From positions 17,050,618-17,114,617 of the forward strand of contig OX438759.1 of NCBI GenBank assembly GCA_949316235.1: a DNA stretch of 64,000 nt, written 5' to 3'. Below the pieces are notes generated by a model. That model was not told the origin of the DNA and did no database searches. It saw nothing but the letters and a program-made list of their open reading frames with translations. Every line of letters starts with the position of its first letter. Within the stretch, counting starts at the first letter, position 1. The translations under genes were made by a program, and so were the position numbers. This stretch comes from Oegoconia quadripuncta. Taxonomy: Eukaryota; Arthropoda; Insecta; Lepidoptera; Autostichidae. This document shows positions 49,257-59,393 of this stretch, piece after piece.

Positions 49257-49450
49257 AATCAATCAATCAATCAAATACTCTTTATTGCACAATTAACAAA
49301 AGCTACATGAAGAATACAGCGTACATCATTAATCGCACAAAAAGGCGGCCTTATCGCTAACAGCGATCTCTTCCAGGCAAACCTTAGGGTAAAGATACAA
49401 GCTACCAGTAGGTGAGGTTTGCACTAATAGTAGCAATACGGGTGTATTTT
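49257..49450 (-). mobile_element. LINE-S type 3' tail
   Basis: The plus strand AATCAATCAATCAATCAAAT, ACTCTTTATTGCACAATTAA, AGCGATCTCTTCCAGGCAAA is the inverted end with TTGA units, as at 61460-61550. Confidence 0.82.
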
Positions 49451-49887
49451 ATAGTTGGTAAAAAATATAACGTAAAGATAAAAATACATAAACTAAGCCT
49501 ACAAACTATAACTAGATAATTTAACTGCACTTAAACATATAATACATTATTGACTACATAACACACACAAATTTATATATATATATATATATTAAATTAT
49601 ATAAATATATAATATTAAATATATAAAAAATTAAATAAATTAAAATAAATTTTTTCAAATAAAAAAAAATTGACAACCACGGAGAAGATAAGAGGACTTT
49701 CAATTATTTATTACTTGCGTTTTGAAGACGTTTATTGATGGAGCTGATGCGAGCGAGGAGATGGATGGATATTATTCATTATTTGACAATTACTTATCTA
49801 TTTCGGACATAACTTATATTACTGCATATGGAGCATGGCACCACACTGCATTCGTGTTAAAATGGGAGCCACACATTTACTTCGTTC
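49451..49887. other. Unassigned AT-rich sequence with TA microsatellite
   Basis: A TATATATA run lies at 49575-49592 and AAATTAAATAAATTAAAATA low complexity follows. No gene seen. Confidence 0.5.
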
Positions 49888-50520
49888 GCGAATTGAAATG
49901 AAATGAAATGCAAATCATTTATTCATGTAGGCAATACAATATGCACTTATGAACGTCATTTGTTTTTTAAACTACCACTAGCTCGGAATGCGACCACTAC
50001 TGAGAAGAGCTAGCGAGAAACTCAGAGGGTTTGTCTCTTTTCAATCAATCATTTACAATCTAGAAAGGTTACAACAATTTTTATATATCGTGTAGAGGAG
50101 CCGTTTAATCCCAATGGATTACTATCATTAATGTAGTCTGAAATTTTGTAATATCCCTTTTTAGATAATTTTTGTTTTATAATAAGTTTAAATTTATTAA
50201 GCGGAAGATTCCGTATATCCATGGGAACCTTGTTGTACGAGGCGCACACATTGACCTCTGAATGACTTACTAACGTTACTAAGTCTACCAAAAAGGTACA
50301 ACTAATTGATTTTTGCTCCTTGTATTGACATTATGTCGGTCACAATGTTTCTAGAATGAATATATATTTCTCTTAACATATACAAGATTTTCATATATAT
50401 ATTATGACGAAAATGTTAAAATATTAATATCTTTAAATATTTGTCTTAATGTATCTCTTGACCTTAATTTATATTAATTGACCTTAACCTTAATTGTCTT
50501 TTAAATGATGATTTATGTTG
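49888..50520 (-). pseudogene. LINE-J-related copy, 5' truncated
   Basis: The minus strand reads YNKVPMDIRNLPLNKFKLII and KGYYKISDYINDSNP before a stop, homologous to the end of LINE-J. The 3' UTR ends with ATTTCATTTCATTTCA units (complement of AATTGAAATGAAATGAAATG at 49893). Upstream, TGTCTTAATGTATCTCTTGA shows a more diverged part of the ORF. Confidence 0.85.
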
Positions 50521-51437
50521 TAAAAAAATGCATCACTTACTATTAAAAATGCCGTAAAAACATGCGAGTATCTCTCGAGAAAAAAAAAATAATTTTGTGA
50601 GTAGAAACTCATAAAATTCATTTTTTGTTCTTGCACTTTGATGTGAGGAATTTATTGGTTGCGAGCACAGACTAAAAAATGTTGGTTGTAGGCGGTAGTT
50701 TCAAGTGCATAAAAAAAAAAGAGTTAAGGCCAGGTTATTCTCAGAGGTTCTATTAGTTCTCGAGGATGGCTCTGTTTTATCTTCTAAGGATTTGTTGGCT
50801 CGACCATATCTATAGCATTATGTTGTGACGTTATATACCTATGCTCCAGGATTTGATTTTACATACTTCAGGGGGAATTTTTGAAGTCAATCAAGTCACG
50901 AAAGAAAAATTCCACATGCGAAATTGTTTTTTATTACTTTATCTTTCCCTTTGCCACAAATACTCTTAGATATGAACCATCATACCAAAGTACATTTTAT
51001 TTTTCTGTATTTGTTGGCAATAAATACTTTTTCTTTCTTTATTATTATTTACTCTTTTTTTTATTGCATTAGGATTCAAAAGCCAATGACCCAAAAATTT
51101 CACCCTTGGGTTTTTTTGCATTTATATTTTTATTATTATCATTTCACGTGTATTTAACATGTAGTCATAACACAGATACTAAATACATATTTAGCTCAGC
51201 GGAAACGATGCCCGGAGTGTCGTTAGGTGTTTTTGCGAGTAATTCGCACGGCTATCGGATACCCGTTAGCGCACGTGCGCCAAATGGTCAAACTATCGAA
51301 CGGTTGATATCGTGCGATGTTGATGGTAGTTCATTATTGTAACGTTAGGACCCCGGTAGGATATTTCCCTGGACGCACGCACGGAGGTAGAAGAGACGGC
51401 TGCCTGATCCTTTTGGAGTACCGGCGTGGTACTTATT
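50521..51437. other. Unassigned; LINE-like tail at 51020 and CpG-rich stretch at 51190-51345
   Basis: GGCAATAAATACTTTTTCTT followed by TTATTATTATT looks like a LINE end. 51190-51345 is unusually CpG-rich for this window and open in one frame (VSLGVFASNSHGYRIPVSAR), with no recognised domain or splice signals. Confidence 0.35.
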
Positions 51438-51552
51438 AACTGAGTACGTGTCCCACAGTCTCACCTGATGGTAAAGGACGATGTGATCGAAGATGAAGCA
51501 CGCGATACCAGTAAATGCCTGTCTACTCTGACCTTGACGATCCCAAGTGGAA
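51438..51552 (-). mobile_element. LINE-I 3' end fragment
   Basis: ACGATGTGATCGAAGATGAA, GCACGCGATACCAGTAAATG and CTGACCTTGACGATCCCAAG match 21040-21120. It was cut by or joined to a SINE-A. Confidence 0.8.
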
Positions 51553-51775
51553 AGTTGTGGAATTATCTCTGACAATCGGAACACAACAACGCTATTAACA
51601 TTGCTGCTTGGCGGCAGATTTAGATAAGATGATGGTAGCTAGCCAGGCGGACTTTTAAAATGCCCTACCACCAACCAAACCGAGTACTTAATATGTGCGC
51701 CGCTGGGGATCGAATCCGCGACCTCCGAATTGTAAACCCAATGTTGTTTACATTGAGCCACGGAGGCGGTTAAAC
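51553..51775 (-). mobile_element. SINE-A copy, 3' end missing
   Basis: The minus-strand head (GGAGGCGGTTAA complement side) with box B GATTCGATCC and body are present. The copy stops at ACAACTTTCC / GACAATCGG without the terminal third. Confidence 0.92.
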
Positions 51776-52119
51776 TACTTCCATGAAACACGCCGAGGAA
51801 TCGTCTCGCTAATGTCAGCTTTCAAACAGATAGACCCCTATTCAAATCAAAGAATTAAAGGAAAAAGAATTAATTCTTTATTTAATAGAGAACATTAGAC
51901 AAGAAACGCAAGATTTTCAGTTATTTTGCCCACCATGCCGACCATTTGACGACCGATTGGAGTAGTGGATAGTGACTATGTCAGCGAAGTCAACGGTTGC
52001 GGATTCGAATTCAGCTAGGGGTAAGTGTTTATTCCCGAGTCATGGATTTTTATATAAATATTTTTGTATGTTTATCCGTTATCTACAGGATGAATCTGAA
52101 GCCGTGTAATTCCCATTAA

Positions 52120-52290
52120 CTGGTGACGCCATTCTTGATTACGAACAACTTTTCCCAAGGAACGGTAGTCGAAATCAATCAAAAAATTTTCGGTCTCCCA
52201 TACAAAGTAAACCATTCTGAAACCACCAATATTTTGTTAATCAATATTTGAATGTGGAAGTCCAATATTTTTCGGCTGGTGACTCCAAGT
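52120..52290. repeat. Dispersed repeat O
   Basis: ACTGGTGACGCCATTCTTGA, AAGTAAACCATTCTGAAACC and TTTTCGGCTGGTGACTCCAA. The GGTGAC-GCCA string at the left and TGGTGACTCCA at the right may be its outer parts. Confidence 0.6.
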
Positions 52291-52299
52291 TTTTTTATA

Positions 52300-52490
52300 T
52301 ATATATGAGAGGGCGGCAAACAAGCATGCGGGTCACCTGATGGAAAGCAATCACCGCCGCCCATGGACACCCGCAACACCAAAAGGGTCACAGATGCGTT
52401 GCCGACCTTTGAGGAAGGTGTAGGCTCGTTCCTTGAAGGTTCCAATGTCGTACTCGTTCGGGAATACCGCTGCAGGAAGTCCGTTAGCAG
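52300..52490 (-). mobile_element. LINE-K 3' end
   Basis: The complement of 44920-45105: AGGGCGGCAAACAAGCATGC, GGTCACCTGATGGAAAGCAA, GCCGCCCATGGACACCC, GTGTAGGCTCGTTCCTTGAA, GTACTCGTTCGGGAATACCG. It begins after a TTTTTTATATATATATGA tail. Confidence 0.88.
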
Positions 52491-52602
52491 TAAACTTGAC
52501 ATATACGAATTAAATTACACTCTGAAGACTTCATAGTATAAGCGTTGCTTAATTTGGGGGCTAGATGATTTGAGTGTCCGAAACACATATTTATTTATAC
52601 TA

Positions 52603-53209
52603 CAAAGAGACAAAGGCTCTATACATCGGAGGTTAAAATCAATACACTGGTATTTCACGTTCAAAGGATCAAGCCCAAAATCAGCTTTGTAATTGACACA
52701 TATGTAAATTAACACCACAAGTGCTCGCACTAGAGTCGTCGGTTTACACCCCACGGTGGGGATTCGGTGGTCAGTTGGAATTTCGCAGTCCATTTAACAA
52801 AATCGATGGTTCCCGGCTCGTTGAGGACCGTCATTTATGGAGGACCCCTTTTTTTTGTTAAATATAGCCTGCTTATACCTACGTCAATAGTTATTTATGT
52901 CTGAAAATATTTTAGGCAGCCATATTTGTAGATTATTTTTTTTTTAGAAAATATGTCACGAGGTTAGTGTCAGTACCTATGTTATATTGTACGTACAACT
53001 TTTGGATAATTAGTATAAGTACTTTTGGCAAATATCACTAGTCAATAAACTATTTTTAGAAAATATAAAGTAGCCATTGATTAATTTTTAAGAAAATTGT
53101 TTTCGGAAATCTTAGCATCTTCTGCAACACAATGAAGTTCACAGTCGTAACTTTAATTTAAGATTATACACTTTATAACTACATACACACTTTATAACTT
53201 TATACATAT
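52603..53209. other. Unassigned sequence
   Basis: No gene or repeat boundary recognised. Confidence 0.4.
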
Positions 53210-53226
53210 ACTATATATAAAGGAAG

Positions 53227-53261
53227 AAACTGACTGACTGACTGACTGACTGACTGACATA
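53227..53261. repeat. (GACT)n microsatellite
   Basis: Seven to eight consecutive ACTG units at the edge of the large element. Confidence 0.95.
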
Positions 53262-53499
53262 TCAACGCACAGGCCAAACCGCTGGGTCTAGAGTTTCCAA
53301 ATTTGGCACGTAGGTTCCTTACGAGGTCTAGGGCAGCACTAAGAAAGGATTTTTCAAAATTCACCCTTTAAGGGGGTGAAACAGGGGTGGGAAGTTTGTA
53401 TGAAGAAACAGTATAACTTGGACATTTCGACTATTTTCGACTCGAAATTTCGCAAGAGTACTCCTAGGAACAAATAAGCTAATACGTGTTTTGAGATTT

Positions 53500-54195
53500 T
53501 TCGAAAAACAACCCCCTGGGTTGTGAAATGGGGGTTAAAACCATAAAATCGATATTGGTGTCGTTATTTAGGTTTTATGGGATGTTGATTATGAAAATGA
53601 CATTTATTTTAAGTTAACCCTCTAGGGTTGAGATAGGGGTGGGGGTTGCTACTAAAAAAGTCTATATTGGACAACCCCCTGGGGTGTAAAATGGGGGTTA
53701 AAACCATATAAACGATAATGGTGTCGTTATTTAGATTTTATGGGATGTTGATTATGAATATGACATTTATTTTAAGTTAACCCTCTAGGGTTGAGATAGG
53801 GGTGGGGGTTGATACCAAAAAAGTCAATATTGGTGTCATTATTTAGGTTTTTTGGGACGTTGATTACGAAAATGCCATTTGTTTTGAAGCTAACCCCTTG
53901 GAGTTAGAGAATGAGATAAGGGTGAGTTGAGATTTTTCGAAAAACAGCCCCCTGGGGTGTGAAATGGGGGTTGAAACCATAAAATCGATATTGGTGTCGT
54001 TATGTAGGTTTTTTGGGATGTTGATAATGAAAATGACATTTATTTTAAGCCAACCCTCTAGGGGTGAGATAAGGGTGGGGGATGATACCAAAAAAGTCTA
54101 TATTGGTGTCGTTATTTAGGTTTTTTGGGACGTTGATTGCGAAAATGACATTTATTTTGAAGCTAACCCCTTACGGGTTGCGATAGTGGTAGGGG
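53500..54195. repeat. Tandem/nested array of about 110- to 190-bp units
   Basis: GATATTGGTGTCGTTATTTA, TTTTATGGGATGTTGATTAT, GAAAATGACATTTATTTTAA, CTAACCC and GATAGGGGTGGGGGTTG return five times with changes. CAACCCCCTGGG..TGTGAAATGGGGGTT marks the start of longer units at about 53508, 53682 and 53945. Higher-order structure (short and long units alternating) is evident. Confidence 0.88.
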
Positions 54196-54214
54196 TTGAA
54201 ATCACAAATTCAAA

Positions 54215-54715
54215 TTGGTGTCGAAGTCGAAGAGTCAAAGTCGAAGAGTCAATGTCGAAGATTCAAATTCGAAATTCAAAGTCGAAGGCTCAAAGTCGAA
54301 GGCTCAAATTCGAAGGCTCAAAGTCGAAGGCTCAAAGTCGAAGGCTCAAAGTCGAAGGCTCAAAGTCGAAGACTCAAAGTCGAAGGCTCAAAGTCAAAGG
54401 CTCAAAGACGAAGCCTCAAATTCGAAGGCTCAAAGTCGAAGGCTGAAAGTCGAAGGCTCAAAGTCGAAGGCTAAAAGTCGAAGACTCAAAGTCGAAAACT
54501 CAAAGTCGAAAGCTCAAAGTCGAAGGCTCAAAGTCGAAGGCTCAAAATCGAAGGCTCAAAGACGAAGGCTCAAAGTCGAAGGCTCAAAGTCGAAGACTCA
54601 AAGTCGAAAGCACAAAGTCGAAGACTCAAAGTCGAAGGCTCAAAATCGAAGGCTCAAAGACGAAGGCTCAAAGTCGAAGGCTCAAAGTCGAAGACTCAAA
54701 GTCGAAAAGTAAAAT
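54215..54715 (+). repeat. 14-bp minisatellite, about 35 units
   Basis: The unit TCGAAGGCTCAAAG repeats with single-base variants (AGACTC, AAGCTC, ATTCGAAG). Because 14 is not a multiple of three and the unit has no stop in any plus-strand frame, all three plus frames stay open and read the same 14-residue cycle (KAQSRRLKVEGSKS) out of phase. The long frames here are therefore by-products of the repeat. Confidence 0.95.
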
Positions 54716-54832
54716 TCATACTCAAAGTCATGTCAAAGTCATAGTCAAAATCATAGTCAAAGTCATAGTCAAAGTCATAGTCAAAGTCATAGTCAAAGTC
54801 ATAGTCAAAGTCATAGTCGAAGTCATAGTCTT
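54716..54832 (+). repeat. 12-bp minisatellite (TCAAAGTCATAG)n
   Basis: About nine units follow the 14-bp array directly and share the TCAAAGTC core, so one array probably arose from the other. Confidence 0.93.
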
Positions 54833-55054
54833 TTAATGGATCCCTGTCTTAATTCATTTACCTGGCAAAACACCAACATGGTTCCACATACCTGTTCTCT
54901 GCCCTGGGTCTTTTCCTGTTTGAGATAAACTCTACATGGTAATTTTTCTGCTGAATGTATTCCCGTGGGAAAGTAATAAAGTGTTGATTCATGTAGTCTA
55001 CGCGGACGAAGTCGCGGGCAGCTGCTAGTATACTATACTAGAGGAAGCTAAAGA

Positions 55055-55116
55055 ATTTTTATTGTATTACTGATGGGTACTCCATCCTTCTACAAAAATT
55101 CAGGCACTTTAAGATT
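55055..55116 (+). repeat. Short repeat shared with 59865-59930
   Basis: ATTACTGATGGGTACTCCAT, CCTTCTACAAAAATTCAGG and ACTTTAAGA correspond to ATTACTGATGGGAATTTAAC, CCTTCTACAACAAATCAGG and AACTTTAAGAA behind the in-frame minisatellite. A SINE-A follows here. Confidence 0.6.
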
Positions 55117-55429
55117 TTTTTTATGCACTTTGTACTTGACCTCAATCACACCTGATGTTAAGTGAAGATGAAGTCGAAGGTGGAAGCGGAACTCCCAATA
55201 CATTTGGGGGACTGGCTATCTTACCTCTGACAACCGCAACACAACAATGCTATTAACATTGCTGCTTGGCGGCAGATTTAGATAAGATGGTGGTAGCTAG
55301 CCAGGCGGACATTTAAAATGCCCTACCACCAACCAAACCGACTACTTAAATATGTACCCCTCTGGGGATCGAACCCATGACCTCCGAATCGTAAACCCAA
55401 TGTTGTTTGCATTGAGCCACGGAGGCGGT
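55115..55429 (-). mobile_element. SINE-A copy, full length
   Basis: From the A-tail (T-run) to the GAGGCGGT head, with small deletions near CGGAACTCCC and one change in box B (GTTCGATCC kept, flank ATGG). Confidence 0.94.
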
Positions 55430-56033
55430 ATTATATTAAGTATTATTAATATTTAGTAACACCATAAAAATTATGTATTTTTACTGGCCTATATGAAAAT
55501 GGGATAAATTCGTATCACGGCCTCTGTAAGTAGGTTTACCTATATCAAAGTTACTCGAAGCAGGTGAATTTGGGGAATCTAGCTGTAAACTTTTAACTAA
55601 AACTAAAAGTTGTTAGCTCCTACTTTCGACCCTCAGGGGATCCCCAACTCAGTAGGTACTTATCGTCGTCAGACAAATTCTAAAACTATTTGAGACAAGG
55701 CAATAGTTGATAATGGCAAGTTGCTGGCAGTGATCGGCGATTCCATTAGCGATGAAGCATTTAGTTCGCTAGTGATGTCCGGTAATTGACTATCGACTAA
55801 TCGATGCTCTGCATGCTTTCTTTTCTATTTTTTTATTGGAAAATGTGATAAGCATTACTTTACAAAGTGGCACTTATATGAAAATAACAAACAATTATGG
55901 TATTTTCGAATTCCGTGCTCATTTTGGGAAAACGTAACCTTTATAGAATCACTTCGTTGTCCATCTGTCAGTCCGTGTGTCACGTTCCTTTTTCTCAGAA
56001 ATGTCTGGAATAATCAAGTTAAAAATAGTCTAA
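55430..56033. other. Unassigned sequence
   Basis: No gene recognised. A short purine/pyrimidine-balanced stretch at 55600-55700 gives nothing. Confidence 0.4.
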
Positions 56034-56230
56034 CTGATATTATAAATGCGAAACTTTTGGATGTTTGTTTGTTGCTCAATCACGGCAAAACGAATGAACG
56101 GATTTGGATGAAATTTAGTATATAGGTAGACCATAACCTGGATTAAAACATAAGATACTTTTTATCCCGATAAAGTGAATAGTTCCCGCAGGATAAACAG
56201 ATTTCCACGATAAAGCTATTAATGCTAGTA
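56034..56230 (+). repeat. Repeat E, uninterrupted copy
   Basis: TTATAAATGCGAAACTTTTG, TCAATCACGGCAAAACGAAT, GGATTTGGATGAAATTTAGT, TTTATCCCGATAAAGTGAAT, AGTTCCCGCAGGATAAACAG and an end near GCTAGTAA. An inverted copy lies at 60462-60712. Confidence 0.85.
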
Positions 56231-56247
56231 ACTAATAATGCTGTAAA

Positions 56248-56275
56248 ATAATCATATTTCTAGAAATATGATTAT
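56248..56275. repeat. Perfect 28-bp palindrome
   Basis: Fourteen bases (ATAATCATATTTCT) are followed at once by their exact reverse complement, with no loop. It lies just outside the end of repeat E. Confidence 0.95.
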
Positions 56276-56444
56276 GATTATTACATTAGTGTGACGCAAT
56301 AAAAAGGTATGGCCTTTCAAAAGTCTGAATCTGTAGCATCAATGAAGAAATAAATACTAAAATCGTTAATTTCAAACCACCTGCAGAATTATTAAACGTC
56401 AAACTTATAATAGCAATAAATATCATAGATACATGTTTAAGTTT

Positions 56445-56690
56445 GACAACCGATTGGTGTAGTGGTAGTGGCCCTGTCAGCGAGGCCAACGGTTGCGGGT
56501 TCGAATCCCGCGACGGGTAAATGTTTGTGTGATGAGTATGAGCATTTGTTCCCGAGTCATGGATGTTTATACAAATATTTATGTATGTTTATCCGTTATC
56601 TAGTGTCCATAGTACAAGTTTTGCTTAGTTTGGGACTAGGTGATTGGTGTAAGTGTCCGAAATATTTATTAATTTATTTATTTAAGTTTG
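56445..56690 (+). mobile_element. SINE-B copy, full length
   Basis: The head GACAACCGATTGGTGTAGTG has intact box A and box B (GGTTCGAATCC). The body and tail are as at 29492-29730, ending AATTTATTTATTTAA. Confidence 0.95.
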
Positions 56691-56827
56691 TCACTTAAAA
56701 AAGGTTGACTGTGTGACTTGAAAATTTGCCACCTGTGATAATGCAAACTGAAGAATACGCCAACGTGTAAAGTCTATTTTAGCTCAGTACAATGGCCCAA
56801 TGCACTGAGGCCTATTCACGGTAGGTA
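56691..56827. other. Short unassigned spacer
   Basis: Nothing recognised. Confidence 0.35.
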
Positions 56828-56829
56828 TA

Positions 56830-57837
56830 TACAGGGCGTCCCAAAGTTATGGGACATGAAGGGGAAGTACCTTAAATATCGTAGATAGTGAATTTTGCTC
56901 AAAGAAGACTTTATGTTATTTTTAAAAGTTAGTAATTCTGCATTCATAGATTTTCTAAAAATTATTTGCTTCGGCTGGGAATCGAACCGACTCAAATGTG
57001 AAAAAAAAAACACCCTACTTTTATGATGCCAATCGAAAGAATAGCTAAAAAATAATAACTCTGCCTAAGTAACATAGTATTTTAAAAGAAAGGAACAACG
57101 TGAAATTAATCATTTTAATCAAATAAAAAACATACATGAAACTGCCGTAGTCAATTAAGTAGGTATTTTTTTGTAAATTAATTAATTAAATGCTCAAAAT
57201 GTGATCCCTCTTGTCTTACGCAAATCGCCAATCTTTTAATGAGCCCGCTGCCTGTTGATTTTCTAATCATTTTATGGTGAACACTCGATGTGATATGGCA
57301 CAATTCTGTTTGCAACTCGCCTACGTTCTCGTATCGCTTTTTGTATAGCATATCTTTCACGTATCCCCAAAAGAAGAAATTTAAATACAAGTTTTATCAT
57401 TTCATCTACACGTGCACTTATAATAAGGAAAACTATGTTAGTACCTATTTTATGAAGTGGGTACTTATTTACGAATAATCAATGCTATCTTTGGAATGAT
57501 AATATCGCTACTTTTCGAACGTCGTCGGCAATAAATAACTTTCTTGAAATTTGACTCAATCATTTTATGTTGTTCCTTTCTTTTAAAATACTATGTTACT
57601 TAGGCAGAGTTATTATTTTTTAGCTATTCTTTCGATTGGCATCATAAAAGTAGGGTGTTTTTTTTTCACATTTAAGTCGGTTCGATTCCCAGCCGAAGCA
57701 AGTAATTTTTAGAAAATCTATGAATGCAGAATTACTAACTTTTAAAAATAACATAAAGTCTTCTTTGAGCAAAATTCACTATCTACAATATTTAAGGTAC
57801 TTCCCCTTCATGTCCCATAACTTTGGGACGCCCTGTA
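56830..57837. mobile_element. Mariner-type element, internally deleted, with about 270-bp TIRs
   Basis: The left arm (56830-57099, TACAGGGCGTCCCAAAGTTA start) and the right arm (57569-57837) are complementary with only a few mismatches. TA lies outside each end (56828-56829, 57838-57839). The middle holds a transposase remnant on the minus strand. Mariner TIRs are usually about 30 bp, so arms of this length are unusual. Each arm also contains GGTTCGATTCCC, a Pol III box-B-like string (57679-57690 and complement 56978-56989). Confidence 0.88.
57178..57390 (-). pseudogene. Mariner-family transposase C-terminal remnant
   Basis: The minus strand reads FFFWGYVKDMLYKKRYENVG, ELQTELCHI and GSHFEHLIN before the stop. 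The order WG-KD-VY---, 'ENV-ELR-RI' and a final G-H-EHL is the C terminus of a large insect mariner-type transposase group. The catalytic DDE part and the DNA-binding domain are missing. Confidence 0.8.
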
Positions 57838-57839
57838 TA

Positions 57840-58200
57840 CCAAAAGGTTGCGGTATATTTGTGTGATGAATACGGACATGTGTACCTGAGTTATGGATGT
57901 TTTTCATTTATAATAAGTATTTATTTACAAAATAAATGTATTTATGTAGTATTCCCGAACGAGTACGACATTGGAACCTTCAAGAAACGAGCCTACACCT
58001 TCCTCAAAGGCCGGCAACGCATCTGTGACCCTTTTGGTGTTGCGGGTGTCCATGGGCGGCGGTGATTACTTTCCATCAGGTGACCCGCATGCTCGTTTGC
58101 CGCTCTCTCATATAAAAAAAAAAAAATATCAACCATCTAGTATTCACAACACAAGCCTATAGTTGCTTACTGTGGAACTAGATGGCGCTGTGTGTATGTC
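57840..58200 (+). mobile_element. SINE-C copy, cut by mariner and split by LINE-K
   Basis: CCAAAAGGTTGCGG and TTTGTGTGATGAATACGGAC start directly at the mariner end, within the box-B region of SINE-C. The body is interrupted at 57950 and resumes at about 58121 (ATCAACCATCTAGTATTCAC), ending AACTAGATGGCGCTGTGTGT. Confidence 0.85.
57950..58118 (+). mobile_element. LINE-K 3' end inside SINE-C
   Basis: ATTCCCGAACGAGTACGACA, AACCTTCAAGAAACGAGCCT, GGTGTCCATGGGCGGCGGTG and ATATAAAAAAAAAAAAA match 44935-45100. The remaining ORF part is in frame to the family stop. Confidence 0.92.
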
Positions 58201-58797
58201 TAAGGATATTTATTTATTATATAACAAACCAGATGTAGGGAGTTAAATAGAGAAAATTATTCTGACTTCCTATTATAATCCTGGAATGTGATAGGTAAAT
58301 CGAAACTGGTCCAACGGTGGACGGCGTATCATCGCTTTAATTTGGATACCTCCAATAAAGTTTTATCGACCACTCTCGATAGATAACGTTACAGTTCCAA
58401 CACTAGTCCGCTGACCATTGGTCTCCAATCAAAGTTTCTAGCGTTGCTTTAGGGAAAACACCCCCGGCCTTGGTTGTTGTGGGTTAACGCAGAAATTGTA
58501 ACGGAATAGATTTATTAAACAAGCTTTCTACCCACTGATCTGTCCGCATTGAATTATTTTATAGTTCTTCTATAGTTCTCTGTTTTAAAGTCTCTCTATA
58601 GCTCGTTGTGTGACCTTATTATGAGGTCAAAGAGATTATATGTTAGTACCACAACACCTCCAATCTTATGTACCTAGTAATATATTATCTCTTGCGAATG
58701 GTAAACAGATACTTGATTGATTAAATGATAATTTGAACTTACGCCTACTTATTACTTCTACAAAATTTTCACAATCTTATTCCACCATCGCTATTTC
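58201..58797. other. Unassigned sequence
   Basis: No gene recognised. AATAAAGTTTTATCGACC near 58354 has an AATAAA but no LINE features. Confidence 0.4.
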
Positions 58798-58900
58798 AAA
58801 TTCAAACTCAAATTATTTATTGCATTCCTTATGTTTTGTTTTGATGACATTATAGTGTACTGTATCAATAAGGACCTTGTGAAGGCACAGCAACATGAGA
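58798..58900 (-). mobile_element. LINE 3' tail
   Basis: The plus strand AATTCAAACTCAAATTATTT followed by ATTGCATTCCTTATG is the inverted end of a LINE with TTTGAGTTTGA-type units. Confidence 0.5.
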
Positions 58901-59393
58901 GAGTAGCATGCACTAATTTAAATAATTATATAAAATTCTTAATACATTATTTACCAGCTAGATATTTAACCTATTATATTATCATATGTATTTTTACCAT
59001 TGTATTCCAATTATATTATTATTTTTCCTTTAAATTATTTTTTTATGACATTTATCCATATTATATTATTATTTATTTATGTCATTTATTTATATTATTT
59101 CATCTCTAAAATTACGTAATATGACGTACGGACACAGATACATTTGTGGAAGTTATATTAAACGCAATAAAATATGAGAGTGCCAGGAGAACTTAATGAA
59201 AATTCCAATTTTCTAATAACAAGGCCAAAAATTCTACCTAAACTCTGATTATTAAGTGAAGTTGTTATTATTGCTGGAGATTAATTTGACATGCGAATTA
59301 CGCCATATATTTATGTATAGTAGTGGACTTATAGACTAAAATGATATATAGCAGTAAGGGTACACTTTTAACTTCTTATAATCTTAATTCTAG
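58901..59393. other. Unassigned AT-rich sequence
   Basis: TTATATTATTATTTA-type low complexity at 58960-59100. Nothing else. Confidence 0.45.

Larger units (their letters stand above)
51948..52602 (+). mobile_element. SINE-B copy, split by other repeats
   Basis: The head and body (GACGACCGATTGGAGTAGTG, ATTCCCGAGTCATGGATTTT, TTTATCCGTTATCTA) stop at 52090. The end resumes at 52533 (CATAGTATAAGCGTTGCTTA, GGGGGCTAGATGATTTG, GTGTCCGAAACAC). The 440-bp insert contains repeat O and a LINE-K end. Confidence 0.85.
53210..55035. mobile_element. Large non-coding element with internal arrays (Helitron-like?)
   Basis: The left part has ACTGACTGACTGACTGACTG, CAGGCCAAACCGCTGGGTCT and AATTTGGCACGTAGGTTCCT. 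The right end, read inverted, is CTAGCAGCTGCCCGCGACTT then CGTCCGCGTAGACTAC. Both are standard edges of an abundant lepidopteran repeat that ends near CTAG, which suggests a Helitron-like element. I see no Rep/helicase ORF. The middle is filled by three different tandem arrays. Confidence 0.6.

Noticed and set aside
51106..51342. CpG-rich 78-codon frame
   Set aside because: No domain, weak splice signals and no repeat evidence. It could be host sequence, but a gene call is not supported.
54186..54712. Three long overlapping frames encoding a Lys/Ser/Arg-rich repeat protein
   Set aside because: All three plus frames are open because a stop-free 14-bp unit is repeated. No start context, splice sites or composition argue for a gene.
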